Source of the DNA: Annona cherimola
Taxonomy: Eukaryota; Streptophyta; Magnoliopsida; Magnoliales; Annonaceae
Assembly (NCBI GenBank): GCA_030490835.1
Contig: CM059977.1
Location: 19,015,335 to 19,079,334, forward strand
Length of the DNA stretch: 64,000 nt
Reading direction: 5' to 3'
Shown: piece after piece, positions 48,601 through 60,887 of the stretch
How positions within the stretch are numbered: the first letter of the stretch is position 1
Layout: every line of letters begins with the position of its first letter
The notes under the pieces: generated by a model
Seen by the model: only the letters and a program-made list of their open reading frames with translations
What the model was told of the DNA's origin: nothing
Databases searched by the model: none
Made by a program: the position numbers and the translations under genes

Positions 48601-51504
48601 ACTTTTACATAAAAAACTTTTTATCAAAAGTTTTACAACTTCCCAAATACACCCTTATATTGAATGGTTACTTTTTCAATTTTTTTCATAATTTAGAATA
48701 AATTAAAAATGCGTATTCTTGGGTTTAAATTGGATTTTCATTATTTAAATTATTTTAAGTCATTTTTAACCCAAACAACACTGTATGACTTCCTAAAATT
48801 ATGGGTGTGTTTGGTAAGGAATAAAATTTTTGATGAAAAGTTTTGGAGAGTAAAAGTTGTCAAATGATGTGATATAATAGAGATAATGATGAGTAGTAAA
48901 GAGGATAAAGTTAAAATAGATAGGTTAGTTATGTGGATAGTTGTGTAAAAATGATCGAAAAGTAGGGTAGTTGTATAGGAAAGTGTGAAAAAATAATTAA
49001 AAAATATGATAGTTGTGGAGAGTGAAAAGTTTTAGATTAAAAAGTTTTAACTTGACATTTTCTATCAATTGCCAAACACACCCTATGTTAGAAACACTCT
49101 TACTTGGTTTGCTTTTTATTTTTATTTTCATAGTCTCATATTTAATATTTTTTTTAATCTTTTAAAAAATTCTTAAATGAGTCCCCTTGTTTTGCAATAT
49201 CCTTAACTCAGATTGAAAAGAAATTTTATGGGTTTGTTCCTTATATTGTCTACTTTATGATGTATGATCATATGTTGATAATGATTCCTAGAAACTAGTT
49301 AATTTAAGAAATCCTTCTTTTCTATGCTTTTATTTCATGCCTCAAACTTGTTTTCACTTAGATAAATCACTAATATTCTAGAAATGCTCAAACTAAAATT
49401 TTTCGTCCTATTTGCCCATGTTAGAAATATGACGAATGTCTTAAGTCTACCGTATATCATATAATTTACAAGAAAACATTAAAGTCCGAATTGAAATTTT
49501 TTAAGAAATTAAAAATTCTGAAGCTATGCGCTTGCATTTTCTCTCTTTTAGATTAAGATTCATCTCTTGCATAGTTAGATTATCACATAAACTTATATGG
49601 ATGGTTAAAACATTGTTATCTTCCTAATGAATGATTAGAGTTTCAAAATAACCTCTACGATAACATAAATTTTAATCAATAATGCCTACTTCATTGAATC
49701 TTCCCTTGTAGCTAACTTCTTTTTTTTACTTCTTCCCTAGGAGAACAGGTGATGGTTTTTGTCTTGATAGGATGGGATTCATCCCTTGTTGTCACACCCA
49801 CAAGAGGTGGGGTGATTTTTTAAATTATTTTATTATTACATGAAATATGATAATAAAATAAGAAGGTGATGGTATATGCTTCTCGGCGTTTGAAATCTTA
49901 AGAGAAAATTACCCTATTTATGATTTGGAATTAACAATGTTAGCGTTCACTTTGAAAATTTGGAGACATTATTTTTATCGAGAAAAATGTGACATATACG
50001 TAGACTAAAAAAGTTTGAAATACATTTTCACACACAAGGGTTGGAGTTGCTTAATGACTATGATTAGAACATCCAGTATCACCTTGGAAAACTAATGTGG
50101 TGGTTGATGCTTTAAGCAGGAGGTCAAATATTAGCTTAGCCAATTACTAATAGGGAAGAATATTTAACAACAGTGAAGGTTATCATTGAAAGTTTGTCCT
50201 AAAGTCTCTGTGTATTGATTATGAGGGGTGATGCCAAATAACAGATTTTAGAACATTTATTTATTTATTTATTTTTATAAAACTGTTAATCTAAGTGTAT
50301 TTAATTTATAAACCAAGTTTTATCATTGAGGAGGCGTGTATATATATTTGGATTTTTATGAGTGAGCGATAAAAGAAAAGGAAAGGAAATGGATCTATTT
50401 AGCTACTGAATTTCTCTAATCTTATTTACTTACTGAGTGTTTAGCTCCTATATTTTGTTTTCAGTGACCAAACACAATCCTTACATAAGGGTGGAACCAT
50501 TTCCTGCATGGGAGAAAGGTTAATCAAGCAAGACAAAGGAGGCTTTAAGTTCTAGCGGCAATGATTTTGTTATTATGTAATAATATTGACATCAGATTTA
50601 TGTATGAAGGTTTCATAAGGAGCATGACTTGCTATGTATGACTTATCTAGTTGTATGGTTCTGCACCTTGGTATCTATTTTTGTCTGGGAAGATTATATC
50701 TGTTATTAGTGGTTATAACAGATCCCAGCTATGATGCTTCCATATCAATGAAGCAATTGTGGCTTCAAAACAAGTTTCTGAATTAGTCAAATGTTTGATC
50801 TATGGTTTGTTTAGCAATTTGGTATGCACTACTCATCAATCATAATTTTATTGTTTAAGGTAACCATATGGATTCTGGCGAGAGCAGATCTATCAAAGAA
50901 CGTAGAGAGTATTAGACTGATGCATTTTTTAAATTAATTTTTAATTGATTTTGAGGCTACTATAATATGGAACTATAGATTTCCTACTTGATCATTTGCA
51001 ATGCATGCCATGTGCTAGCATTTCCACTTTTCACTCTGGATGAGGAGCCTTAGCTGATTAAATAATTGTTATCTATGATATGGTTATGGTGATTTGGAAT
51101 TCTACATGCTGAGGTCAAGCTTCTGATTTCTCACTCACTGAACAATATTTCTCCCTTCTTATTCTTGGTTTTCTGTTTGTCTTCCACATCTAAAATCTCG
51201 ATATAATTTTTATTTTATTTTATTTTTTTGCTTTTCAGCTCTTCAACTTGCCAGTTAAAACATTGGAGAGAAGATCATAGTTCGAAGTGCAAGGATCTCA
51301 AGTTCTCTAATAGTCTCAATTCAAAGTCATCTCAAACTGGTGTCTATCTAAAGAGGAAGGGTTCTGGGCAGGTGGATAATTCAAATGGGGAGATTGCATT
51401 GATCCCTGCTCGTGGAACTAGTAAGGGGCTACGAACAAAGAAGGTCATTAACCTACCTTTGTATTCATAAACTGGAATACCAGCTTTGGTTTGATAGATG
51501 GACT

Positions 51505-51543
<39 letters not shown>

Positions 51544-54500
51544 TATATATATATTTCTTTGATTGTTTACTTTTGCTAGGTTCTCTTTCCATATGAAGAA
51601 TTTGTGAAGCTTTTTAACTGGGATAATCCAGGCTTCCCTCCATGTGGGCTGCTCAATTGTGGGAACAGGTATCAGCGTCAACAAATAGGGAGATATTATT
51701 TTCTTAATTTCTTTTTTTCTAACCTTTTCACTTTGCAGCTGCTTTGCCAATGTAGTTTTACAATGTCTAGCATGCACTCGTCCACTGGTAGCATACTTGT
51801 TGGAGAGAGGCCATTCAAGAAAATGTAAGTCATTAAAAAGCAATGAATCGCTCTCTTGATGTGGAAAATACAAAGCTGTTACATTGATATTTCTTGTTTT
51901 CCAGGCAATCGAAATGATTGGTGCTTTCTGTGTGAACTCGAATCCCATATTCACAGAGTGAACCAGAGCTTGCACCCCTTCTCTCCAATCAATATTCTTT
52001 CTCGATTGCCTAATATAGGTGGCAATCTCGGATATGGAAAGCAGGAGGATGCTCATGAGTTTATGAGGTTTTTTTGTTTTTTCCCCTTTCCCCCTTTTTT
52101 CAAAATAACATTTTAAATTATATTTGTTGGCTGGTTTTAGCTCTTCATCTTGATCTGGTTCTTTCAAATATTTATTTTAAATAAAACCGATTTGTTAGTG
52201 ATCTTGAATCTGGCAAGTCCTTTCTGGATGAACTGTTCACGCCTTCTTTGATTGGCTGGTCTGGTGGACTACTCATGCATCTTAGTAACTGACGTACAGT
52301 TTTGAAGGAAAAATGAATGGTTTACGTGCATGCAACTGTGGTTTACATCTTGGTGTTTGCAGTGGATTGTCTTCTCGATGCGCTCTTTATTTTTCCGCCA
52401 GCATGATGGTTGAATTGTCAATTTAGCTGAATTCCCAATGTTAGTTATCTACTTGCTTGAGTTAGCATTATCTTGATATTATGCTTTCCAGGTTTGCCAT
52501 TGACACAATGCAGTCAGTTTTCCTTGACGAATTTGGTGGAGAAAGTGTGCTTGATCATACGACTCAACTGACGACCCTTATTCAATACATCTTTGGTGGT
52601 CAACTCCAGTCTGAGGTTAAATCGCACCCAACTTCTTATCCTGATTTGTGTGTATGCTTTCTTATTTGTCATAAACAAAGGTTCTGGATGTTTATAAGCA
52701 AATGACAGTGGAAGGGTTTGAGGGGTCATGGGAAAGAAATAGGGTCTAGGTTTCTGGGGTCTAGTACAGGGATTTTTCAGATAGAAGTTCTAGGCCATCT
52801 TACAAGAGTATGTGCACCTTGGTCATTCTATCCAGCCATAATGGCTGTTAGTAGACCTCTGTAGGTTGTCTATTAGACCTTATGATACCGGTCAAGATAC
52901 TCTTGGCAATGATTAGGCATGCATACAAAACAAATACAGCAGACTTCTAGGTTATACTTTCAAGGAAAAAAAATCTGATTTTTTTTTGGTTTTTGTTTTT
53001 TTTGGGGGGGGGGGGGAGGGGAGGTGGAGGCGCGCGTAAATGTTGTGTTTTAGTGAACAATAAAATAGATATTCTTAATGGAATTTGGGAGTGATATCTA
53101 TTTTGGTGACATTGTGGGCCTGTGGCAGCTGAGGTATTGGGATTGAGGCCCTAAGAGAGCAAGAGCGAAGGGAAATGCCTGAAAGGATGTAGATGCAGGT
53201 GATAATAGAATTGGGTGCATGGACTGACTAGTAATATCTTCTATAATGGAAAATGGTGTGGCAGGATCTATGTTACAACTTCGGTTAGTTGAAGTAGCTG
53301 AGATGACAATGATGATGGTGGAGATGGATGTTTGGCTCTCACTTGTTTAAATTAATTTGCAGGTTATATGCACCAAATGCGATAATGTCTCATACTGTTA
53401 TGAGAATATGATGGATTTGACTGTTGAAATCCAAGGGGATGCTGTATGTTTAGAGAACTGCCTTGATCAATTTACAAAAAGGGAATGGCTTGATGGGGAG
53501 AATATGTACAAGTGCGACAGGTATGCAGCTTATATATGTGTGGGGATGGGTGTGATAAGGTTTAGCTTGTGACATCATGATTTATTTTTAGTGTCTCTAA
53601 TTGTTGCAACTTATCTGTGCATATTTTGATTTTTCTCTTTCCACATTTTTTAATGATTGCACTGCCTCATAGGACTGCTGAACACCATTCTAACACACTG
53701 AATTACTGGTTTATAAATGTGTAATCATTTGTTTTCTGGTGTTATTTAAAGCTTTTCAGCATACATGTCTTCGCATGCCATAATTCATTTCATAATATCT
53801 CTGGCTGCATGTCTTTTCTGAAGCAATCCTCAGTAAAGAGGCTTGTTTTTTTCCCACCAATCACATAATCTGATGGTTGTAAGAATTATTTTACCTTAAG
53901 TAGAACTTGACAAAGGAACCAGACTTGAGTGCAGAAGTAACACAGGGCTGAGTTGATGCTGGGAGGCAAGGAATTATTTATTCTTTAATTGTTAAAGGAA
54001 ATTGATGTTCTGCAGCATTCTTTTGGAAGCGCTGGTGTATCAGGGAGAACTCTCTCGGCCAAGATTCCTCATGCTATATCTAGAGGTGCTTTGGATAGTA
54101 CTATCAGTGGGGTTCCAGTGGACAAACATCTATCTCTATTGATCCATTTTCCTGTTTCCAACAATTGACCTAGACTCTAGAGGGTCAACTTGCCAGAATA
54201 GTCTGATTCTGTCAATTGGCAGACATCAATATTTTGCCTAAACTATATGTTTATAATTATCACGTAGTATCAAAGGCCAGCTGGTTTCTCTGGAATGAAT
54301 AATTTCTTAGATGCATTGATTTGTACTGTGGAATTTGATTAAAGATGCTTACGAATAATATTTTTTTATGTGTGGAGATACTAATATCTTCTTAGTTAAA
54401 ATAGGTTTACATCAAGGCTAAACCTTGAATCCTTACCTTTTTATCTTAGTAATAGATGAAATTAGTAGACATCTCCAAGAAGAAGTACCCTGGTGTATGT

Positions 54501-57500
54501 TATTTGCAGATGACATTGTTGTAATAGATGAAATTAAAAAATGACTAAATTTAAAATTGAATAGGTGGATAGATGCTTTAGAATCTAATGGTTTTAGAAT
54601 TAGTCGCACAAAAACTGAATATATGAAATGCAATTTTAATAATAGTGAGAACCCAGATGATGAACCAAGTAAGATTTTAGATCAAGTAGTAACAAGAACT
54701 AATCACTTCCGGTACCTAGGATCAATAGTTCAAGAGAACGGGGAAATTAAGGAAGATAACATATAATTCAAGCAGGATGGAAGAAATGAAGAAGTGCATC
54801 AGGAATTTTATGTGACCGTTGAGTTCCAATCAAATTAAAATGAAAATTTTATAAGACTGCGATTAGACCTGCTGTACTTTATGGGGCAGAATGTTGGGCA
54901 GTTAAAGAACAACATATACAAAAAATGAGCGTAGTGGAAATGAGAATGTTAAGGTGGATGAGTGGTAAACAAGAAAAGATAAAATTAGGAATGAAATAAT
55001 TCGAGAAAACTTAAAAGTGAGACTAATTTGTAATAAAATGAGAGAAAATAGATTAAGATGGTTTGGTCATGTTAAAAGGAGGCCTGAAGTAGTACCCGGT
55101 TAGGAGAACAGAGTCTATCCAAGAAGAAGGTGGTAGGAAAATGAGAGGAAGACTTAAAAAAACATGGATGGAAGTAATTGAACAAGATTTAAAAATATTA
55201 CAAATTACAGAGAATTTAGTCTTAAATCGCTAAGAATGGTGTAATAGAATCCATGCAGCCGGCCCCACCTAGGTGGGAAATGGCTTATGATGATGATGTG
55301 TGGCAAGACAAATCTTTGCCAAGACCATTGGCTTCTTTATCTCTAATATACGTTTTTAGTGCAGTGGCAAAAAGGTATTAAGAAATGACAAGATAAATTT
55401 CAACAATACATTGTTCAAATAAACTCCACTAGATTCATCTGCAAGCAATGTTTTTAGCTCTATCAAATTACTTGCATTATTAATTTAGATTTGTTGGCCA
55501 ACATGAAAATGATAAATGCACTCCAGATATTTCACCTGCACCCTATAATTGTACGTTTTCTCCATAACTACATATATTTCATCATTGTTTATCAGTTCTT
55601 TTCTTTATGTACTTCATAACTGACATTACACTTGCTCTTTCACTTGACATTTTAGAATTTCCAAACAAGACACCTAAGATCTGTTTGGGAGTTAGGAATG
55701 AGGTGAATATAGAGAAGAATTAGCATTTTGGGAAGTCAGAGTGATGGTTGGAAATATAGGTAGCGATTAAGGAAAATAATAAAGTAATTGGTGTAGCTTT
55801 GTGTCACATCTAAGCCTCTCCTTGTTATCAAACAGGAACTCTAGTTTCTTTAGTATTTCTGTGGGAATATCAATAATGTGCCCTGGGAATTTATTATTAT
55901 TATTATTATTATTATTTATCTCTATCTAGATGACTCGAGCTCTAGTATTCTTAACTGTCAAGGACAAATCACAGCATTTGGAGATTTTATAACCATGGCA
56001 AAGTTTTGTCAGAAAAGAACATTTCATTCAGGATCCATTTAGGAAGATGTGAAATTAGAAGTGGGAATGGGAAATTTTTTTGAAAAAAGTAAAATAGTTA
56101 TGTGATAGTTAAGGATAATAATTAGGAGCACTGAGAATAAAGTTAAAATAAATCAAGTAGTTGTATGAAAAGATGTGTTCCCAGACAGACTCTCAGTGTC
56201 TTTTTGATATTTGGATCTTTAAGGCCTGAAATAAAGAATTAGATGAAGATATAATGGAAAATCCTTGGCTGTTAGCTACAGGGTTGCAAGGGATAAATCA
56301 ACTTTCAGTATAGAAGTGCATCATTGGGTTTTATGCATGTTTGTGATAAAATTTTTAGCCATTCTTGATTATTCAAATTGTTGAGGCAAGGCAAAGGAGA
56401 AAAAACTAAACACACATGCTAATCCATTAAGGTGACCAATGAAAAGGAAGTGGAGTTGCGACATGATATTTGAAGTGGCAGCACTGGTAATATCATATTG
56501 GGCTATTGCTGTTTAAATGGTCAAGTATTTACATAAGCAGAGTTGTTACTGGGAAAACGTAGAAAGCATTCCTCGGAATTATAATGTACTTTTGCAGTCT
56601 ATGCTTAATATATGTTTGTAATTTTCGTAATTTAGTTTTACTTGTTCAAAAAAAAAAAAATTTGTTTGTAGTTCAGATATTGGGTTTTTTAATTGAATAA
56701 AGCACAAAACTCCATTGATGGTACCAGCTTTATGTTAATGGGAAAAAGTAGAGGCATGATTCCTCTGAACCATTATGTACTTTAGCAGCCTATGCTTAAC
56801 ATGCTGTCCATTTAGGGATTTTTACTTGTCCAAATGTAGGTAAAAATCCTTTTTTTTTTTTTTTTCCTTTGGTTGTTTGTAGCTTAGATATATGTTTTTT
56901 AATCAAATCGAGCACATAACTCCATCAGTGGTACTAACTTTATGCACTTTTTATAGATGCAACGGTTATGTTAAGGCATGGAAAAGACTCACAGTTCATC
57001 AGGCTCCAAACATCCTTACCATTGCTCTTAAGAGATTTCAGGTAACAACTAGTGTAGTGAACTTGTCGACTTAAATAGAAATGGGATACTGAGTGGGTCC
57101 GGGGGGTAGATTGCTTATCTGTTAAACTATGAGGACGCCTATGCTGAAAATTCTTCTGAACCAGATGATCATCAATTCAGTGGCTTGTGATCCTCTCTGC
57201 TGAATAATTCCTGCATTTATAGGAAATAATATGTGCGTGTCCTCACTCCAAAATGTCATACTGATATTGGCTCTTTCATTGATATGGCGAAGGACCATTT
57301 GCTTTCTATTTCTGTTGCTTCCCCCATAGTTTGAGATACTGATAATTCTTTATGATTTTCACAGAGTGGGAGGTTTGGCAAATTGAACAAAAGAGTCACC
57401 TTTCCTGAGATGTTAGATCTTGGTCCATACATGAGTGAATCGGGAAATGGCACTGATCTATACAGGCTGTATGCCGTTGTTGTGCATGTTGACATGCTGA

Positions 57501-60030
57501 ATGCTTCGTTTTTTGGCCATTATATTTGCTATACCCAGGACTTCTCTGGGAATTGGTATCGAATTGATGACTGCAAGGTAGCCTATTCTTTCTCAGGAAA
57601 TAGAACTGGTGTACTTTTGTTCTTTTCTTCATTTTTCTTCTCTCCCTCTCCTCCCTCTCTTCTATTTCCTTCCAGGGAAACATAAGGTTCTTGGCTTACC
57701 AATTCAGGTTATGAAAGTTGAGCTGGAGGAGGTACTAGCTCAAGGAGCATATATGCTTCTGTATAGCAGGTGATCCAATGACACTTTCACTTTCTTATTC
57801 AATGAAACAGATATTTAAATCACATGGTTGTTTCAAAATCATCCAAATAGCACTTCATTTTACCAGAGCAACTTTGTTCCAGTTCTACGTTTGTAGGAGC
57901 CTTGATTTGTACTGTTTTCTGGGATCAAATATGGGATGTGTGGTATAGAACAATAGGATGCGTTGAATGAGTACTTATGTCCAAGAAGCCCTGAGTCATC
58001 AATGACACAAAATTGCGAATCAGGACAAGAATCTATGAAGGGTCCATGACTCCTGTGGTACAAAATTAGATTGCTTATGGCTTTGAACATACTTTTAACT
58101 TACTGTCCTAGTCTCTGTTGTTCTCTATACTCAGTGCTCCATGGAAAGGTATTCCTCAATGGGCCTTGCTTTACTGGCATATGCCTGTTTTTCAGCATTT
58201 CTCTTTCTCGCTTGTTGAATCTCAATTTCTCAAGTATATGTTTTCTCATTAGTTTGACAGTATCATCAATGTTGTTCTAAACATCTTTTGTTATAAGCTT
58301 AGATCTTTTGCTGGTTCGATTGCTTCATTATATGTTTTCTCATTAGTTTGACAGTATCATCAATGTTGTTCTAAACATCTTTTGTTATAAGCTTAGATCT
58401 TTTGCTGGTTCAATTGCTTCATTTCCTTGTATGTGTTTCTATGGAAGATCATTTCAGCTTCTATGTCCAACTTTGTGTGCATGCGTGCATACTTATTTTG
58501 AAGCATATGGAGAGATTTGTAAGTTCAATTTTGACAGTCTTATATGTAAACTTAATAGCATGGTTAAACTTGATTTGCAGGCTCCATGTGCGACAGCCTT
58601 GTTTGAAGCCCTTTGGACCTTCTATGGGAGAGAAAGAACGACTGCTAGGAGTGCAAGAAGGCAGTCAACGGTCGAGTGACATGTTTGAGCAATATGGCAA
58701 TGCAGTGTCTGGAAGCTCTCTTACCACACCTGGTGACCTATCTTCTGATATTAGCTTGCAATCAAGTGCAGAGTCAGCAGACATGAATTTGGTGCATTCT
58801 ACTGAGGTTGGTCCTGCTCCCATAAGAGAAGATCACAAGGATTTGAGCTTGGATTTTTCCCAAGCAGGTCCTTCAGATCCAGCCTGTTCTGGTGTTGGCC
58901 TTGTTCACCTATCTAATGAAGCAGAAAAGGATCCATCCATTGAAATCATACACAGGGAGTCCATTGACTCAGATTTCTTGAGCAAGCAGTCCCTTCCTGT
59001 CAGATCTAACACGACTTTGTCTCAAGAAAATGGCATTAGTTCTTCTGCAGATTGCAATGATGAGGAAGTAAATGAGACAGCTAGCAATCGCAGTAATGTG
59101 CTATTCTCATCAGAATCTCCATCAGATGATACTTTCTCCAGAAATTCGTCTGCAACATCTGCTGCTCCTAATGCTAATTTGGATAATGCGTCTAAATTTG
59201 CAGTGGAAGCAAATGGAGTGTTGATGCACAATCAATCTACTTCAACAACTGGAACAACCAGATCAGGCAAGGCCTTCCGAATGACTGATGCTGTAAGAGA
59301 TAAAGCTATTTCCAGTTGCAGGCGAGAGCCTCTCTTTATTCCTGGATTCCTTGACAAGCCTACAAGAAAGAAGGCTGCACTGAAGGATGACAAAACCCAG
59401 AGTCGACCTGAAGCTCTAGTTGGCACTCAATTTGTTTCATCTGGCAATCAGTTTTGTGAGCCTGTTCTTTCTCATTTAGATGATCATAAAGTTGATGTCC
59501 ATGAGGATGTGCAGGACTTGTTGCCTGCAAATGGGATGGGTCTTCTGAATTCGAAGGAGCTGGTGATGCCTCAAAGCCCTAATGGTGACAAAAATGGTGG
59601 AACAGTTAGGATTAGTCCCACCAGCCATGCCAATTGCAATGGAACTTCGAGCGTTGACAATCTACCATCGACAACACCAAGTGGGAATGGCAGAGATGCT
59701 TCATTGGATTTCAGAAACAGTGAAGAAGTACTAGACAGAATATCCGGTCTGCAAGTATGCAAGCGTGAAGCCAGTTGCAACGGGTTGCTGGTGAAGGCCA
59801 TCTCAATTCACAATGGAAGTAATGGTTGTGAGAGAGATCAGAGATCTCTCACGATCTGTGAAAACGGTAGTATTTCAGAACCTGAAAGTATTAGCAGAGA
59901 TGTTCCGAGTCCCGAAACAGACTCTGTGAGGGTTTCTGACTGCTTACCTGATAATGAGCCAGGGACATGTGGTCCTGGTGCTTACAGCAAAGACACGAAT
60001 TTGAATTGCAAGAGGCCCAGACGAGCGTGA
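45625..60030 (+). CDS. UBP18/UBP19: Ubiquitin-specific protease with N-terminal MYND zinc finger (UBP18/UBP19-like), complete, 11 exons
   Basis: This is a cysteine protease that removes ubiquitin from proteins. Exons: 45625-45911, 51239-51443, 51580-51668, 51739-51824, 51905-52067, 52492-52615, 53363-53520, 56957-57041, 57365-57577, 57708-57769, 58581-60030. They total 2922 nt (973 residues plus TGA), in phase throughout. Residues 12-31 form a hydrophobic segment, probably a membrane anchor. A MYND finger follows, with Cys at 76, 79, 87, 90, 96, 100, 113 and His109. The Cys box [17 protein letters not shown] has the catalytic Cys at about 195. EDAHEFMRF and the paired CTKC / CDRC zinc ribbon come next. 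The His box FFGHYICY has His451, and YRIDD has Asp467/468. Residues 490-973 form a serine- and asparagine-rich, probably disordered tail in one large last exon, ending CKRPRRA. The motifs [20 protein letters not shown] and [11 protein letters not shown] favour the UBP18/19 subgroup over UBP15-17. Intron 1 is GC-AG and 5.3 kb long. Confidence 0.95.
46777..47052 (+). mobile_element. Harbinger/Tourist-like MITE in UBP intron 1, copy 5
   Basis: Ends GAGTGTGTTCGAG and AATAAACATGCCC. TTA lies at 46774-46776 and 47053-47055. It is 276 bp and in the sense orientation of the gene. Confidence 0.75.
47423..47573. repeat. 19-bp perfect inverted repeat around the Au SINE body
   Basis: GGAAGGGTCATGCCACTTT at 47423-47441 is the exact reverse complement of 47555-47573 inside the SINE. 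The left arm looks like a fragment of a second, opposite SINE copy or a copy-back event. Confidence 0.8.
47455..47630 (+). mobile_element. Au-type SINE in UBP intron 1
   Basis: The order of blocks matches the plant Au SINE: TATGGTAAAAATTGTCAC, then GTGTGACTTGGAGGTCATGG with the B box GGGTTTGAGTTGTGG, then TGCGTACTATAGACC, ACCCTTCCCCAGGACTTGTG, and the ending ACCGGGGTGCCCTGCCCTTT. Divergence from the usual Au sequence is moderate. No clean target duplication. Confidence 0.85.
48364..48654 (-). mobile_element. Harbinger/Tourist-like MITE in UBP intron 1, antisense copy
   Basis: Ends GGGTATGTTTGGC and CCAAATACACCC bound 291 bp. TTA lies at 48361-48363 and 48655-48657. The orientation is opposite to the next element. 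Confidence 0.83.
48803..49083 (+). mobile_element. Harbinger/Tourist-like MITE in UBP intron 1, copy 6
   Basis: Ends GGGTGTGTTTGG and CCAAACACACCC are exact inverted repeats. TAT lies at 48800-48802 and 49084-49086. At 281 bp it is the best preserved copy of this family here. Confidence 0.9.
49090..51238. other. Remainder of UBP intron 1, no gene seen
   Basis: AT-rich intron with old repeat debris, including AT-rich element arms near 50255-50345 (TAAAACTGTTAATCTAAGTG). It ends in a T-rich tract and the TTTTCAG acceptor before 51239. Confidence 0.5.
51509..51560. repeat. (TA)n microsatellite in UBP intron 2
   Basis: An almost pure TA run fills the centre of a 136-bp intron. Confidence 0.85.
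54376..55300 (+). pseudogene. RTE-clade LINE fragment, end of reverse transcriptase, in UBP intron 7
   Basis: The frame reads [20 protein letters not shown], then [14 protein letters not shown] with the FADD catalytic motif, [20 protein letters not shown] and [14 protein letters not shown]. It carries stops and frameshifts but runs to the 3' end GTGGGAAATGGCTTATGATG. The 5' part is missing. ATGTGTGG at 54368-54375 and 55296-55303 may be the target duplication, partly shared with the (ATG)n tail. Same sense as the host gene. Confidence 0.85.
58235..58422. repeat. 94-bp tandem duplication in UBP intron 10
   Basis: 58235-58328 and 58329-58422 both begin TATATGTTTTCTCATTAG and differ by one base (TTCGATT against TTCAATT), so the duplication is very recent. 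Confidence 0.92.
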
Positions 60031-60310
60031 CTGATCTCTAGCTTTGAAGTGTGTTCATAATTTAAGCCGTCATTCTTTTTGTGCATCGGGGATTAAAAGG
60101 GGGGGGTGAAAAAAAAAAGTAAGGCATGGTTTTGCTGTGAAAGGAGATTTGAAATGGCGCTGATGTTGTTCTTGTGGGTTTCGGTATTTGTAGCAAATCC
60201 CAGAAGCTCCAACGCCATTCTCTGTTTAGCTGCCATGCATTCTTTCATCTATTTTTGCAGTTAACTATTCTCACCTGATATTGTTGAATTTTACGAAATA
60301 AAAAGAGAAG
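60031..60310 (+). promoter_or_regulatory. 3' UTR of the UBP gene with a polyadenylation signal
   Basis: Sequence after the TGA is non-coding and T/G-rich, with a G run near 60102. A canonical AATAAA occurs at 60297-60302, about 270 bases past the stop, a usual plant 3' UTR length. No other gene begins here. Confidence 0.5.
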
Positions 60311-60870
60311 AAAATTTACGGTATTTTGTCAGTATCTGCTGGGGTTATTTGTACCTTGTGGACTTCCAAATTTGCTACCAAAATGACCGACGTGGCAATG
60401 TCTCGAATCGAAATTGTGGCATGGGTGCTGCGGGAGCTTGGTATTTCATCATTTGCGGGATCACCACGCCCAGAACAATACGGCATATTTAGTCAGCCTT
60501 TTCAGCGGGGGAAAAAATACTAATCCGACCTGTGTTTGGTGGTAATTGTGATTCATGTGCCATTGCACTTAGTCAGATATTAACACATCAGTTCACTACT
60601 GAAAGTGTACCTTAAGCGTCACTAAGATGATATTAAGTGGCTGATATTAATGTGTACAGGGTGTTTGGGTAGGGAGGAGAAGTTGGGTAGAAGCAATCGC
60701 TTTGTTATTATTTTTTCACAATTTTTTCGGAGTACGCTTCTGTCAGGTACTTGGTCATTCAAGATAAGTGACCCTGAAAGAAAAATGTCTATTAGACACC
60801 GGTTATTCTATTAATGGTGTATATCATCATCCGATGCATTAATTCATTTCAAAAATTAACAAAACGAGCC
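60311..60870. other. Sequence downstream of the UBP gene, no gene seen
   Basis: The 60326-60523 frame has no known motif. 60660-60720 begins GGGTGTTTGGGTAGG, which may be a lone end of a Harbinger-type MITE. Confidence 0.35.
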
Positions 60871-60887
60871 GATTCAGGCGAGCACTT

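Noticed and set aside
51448..52167. Minus ORF of 239 codons
   Set aside because: It runs antisense across UBP exons 3-5 and the (TA)n run that gives the Ile-Tyr repeat; not a gene.
52990..53032. T run followed by a G run in UBP intron 7-side sequence
   Set aside because: A low-complexity tract in intron 6 with no conserved context; length may also be affected by sequencing error.
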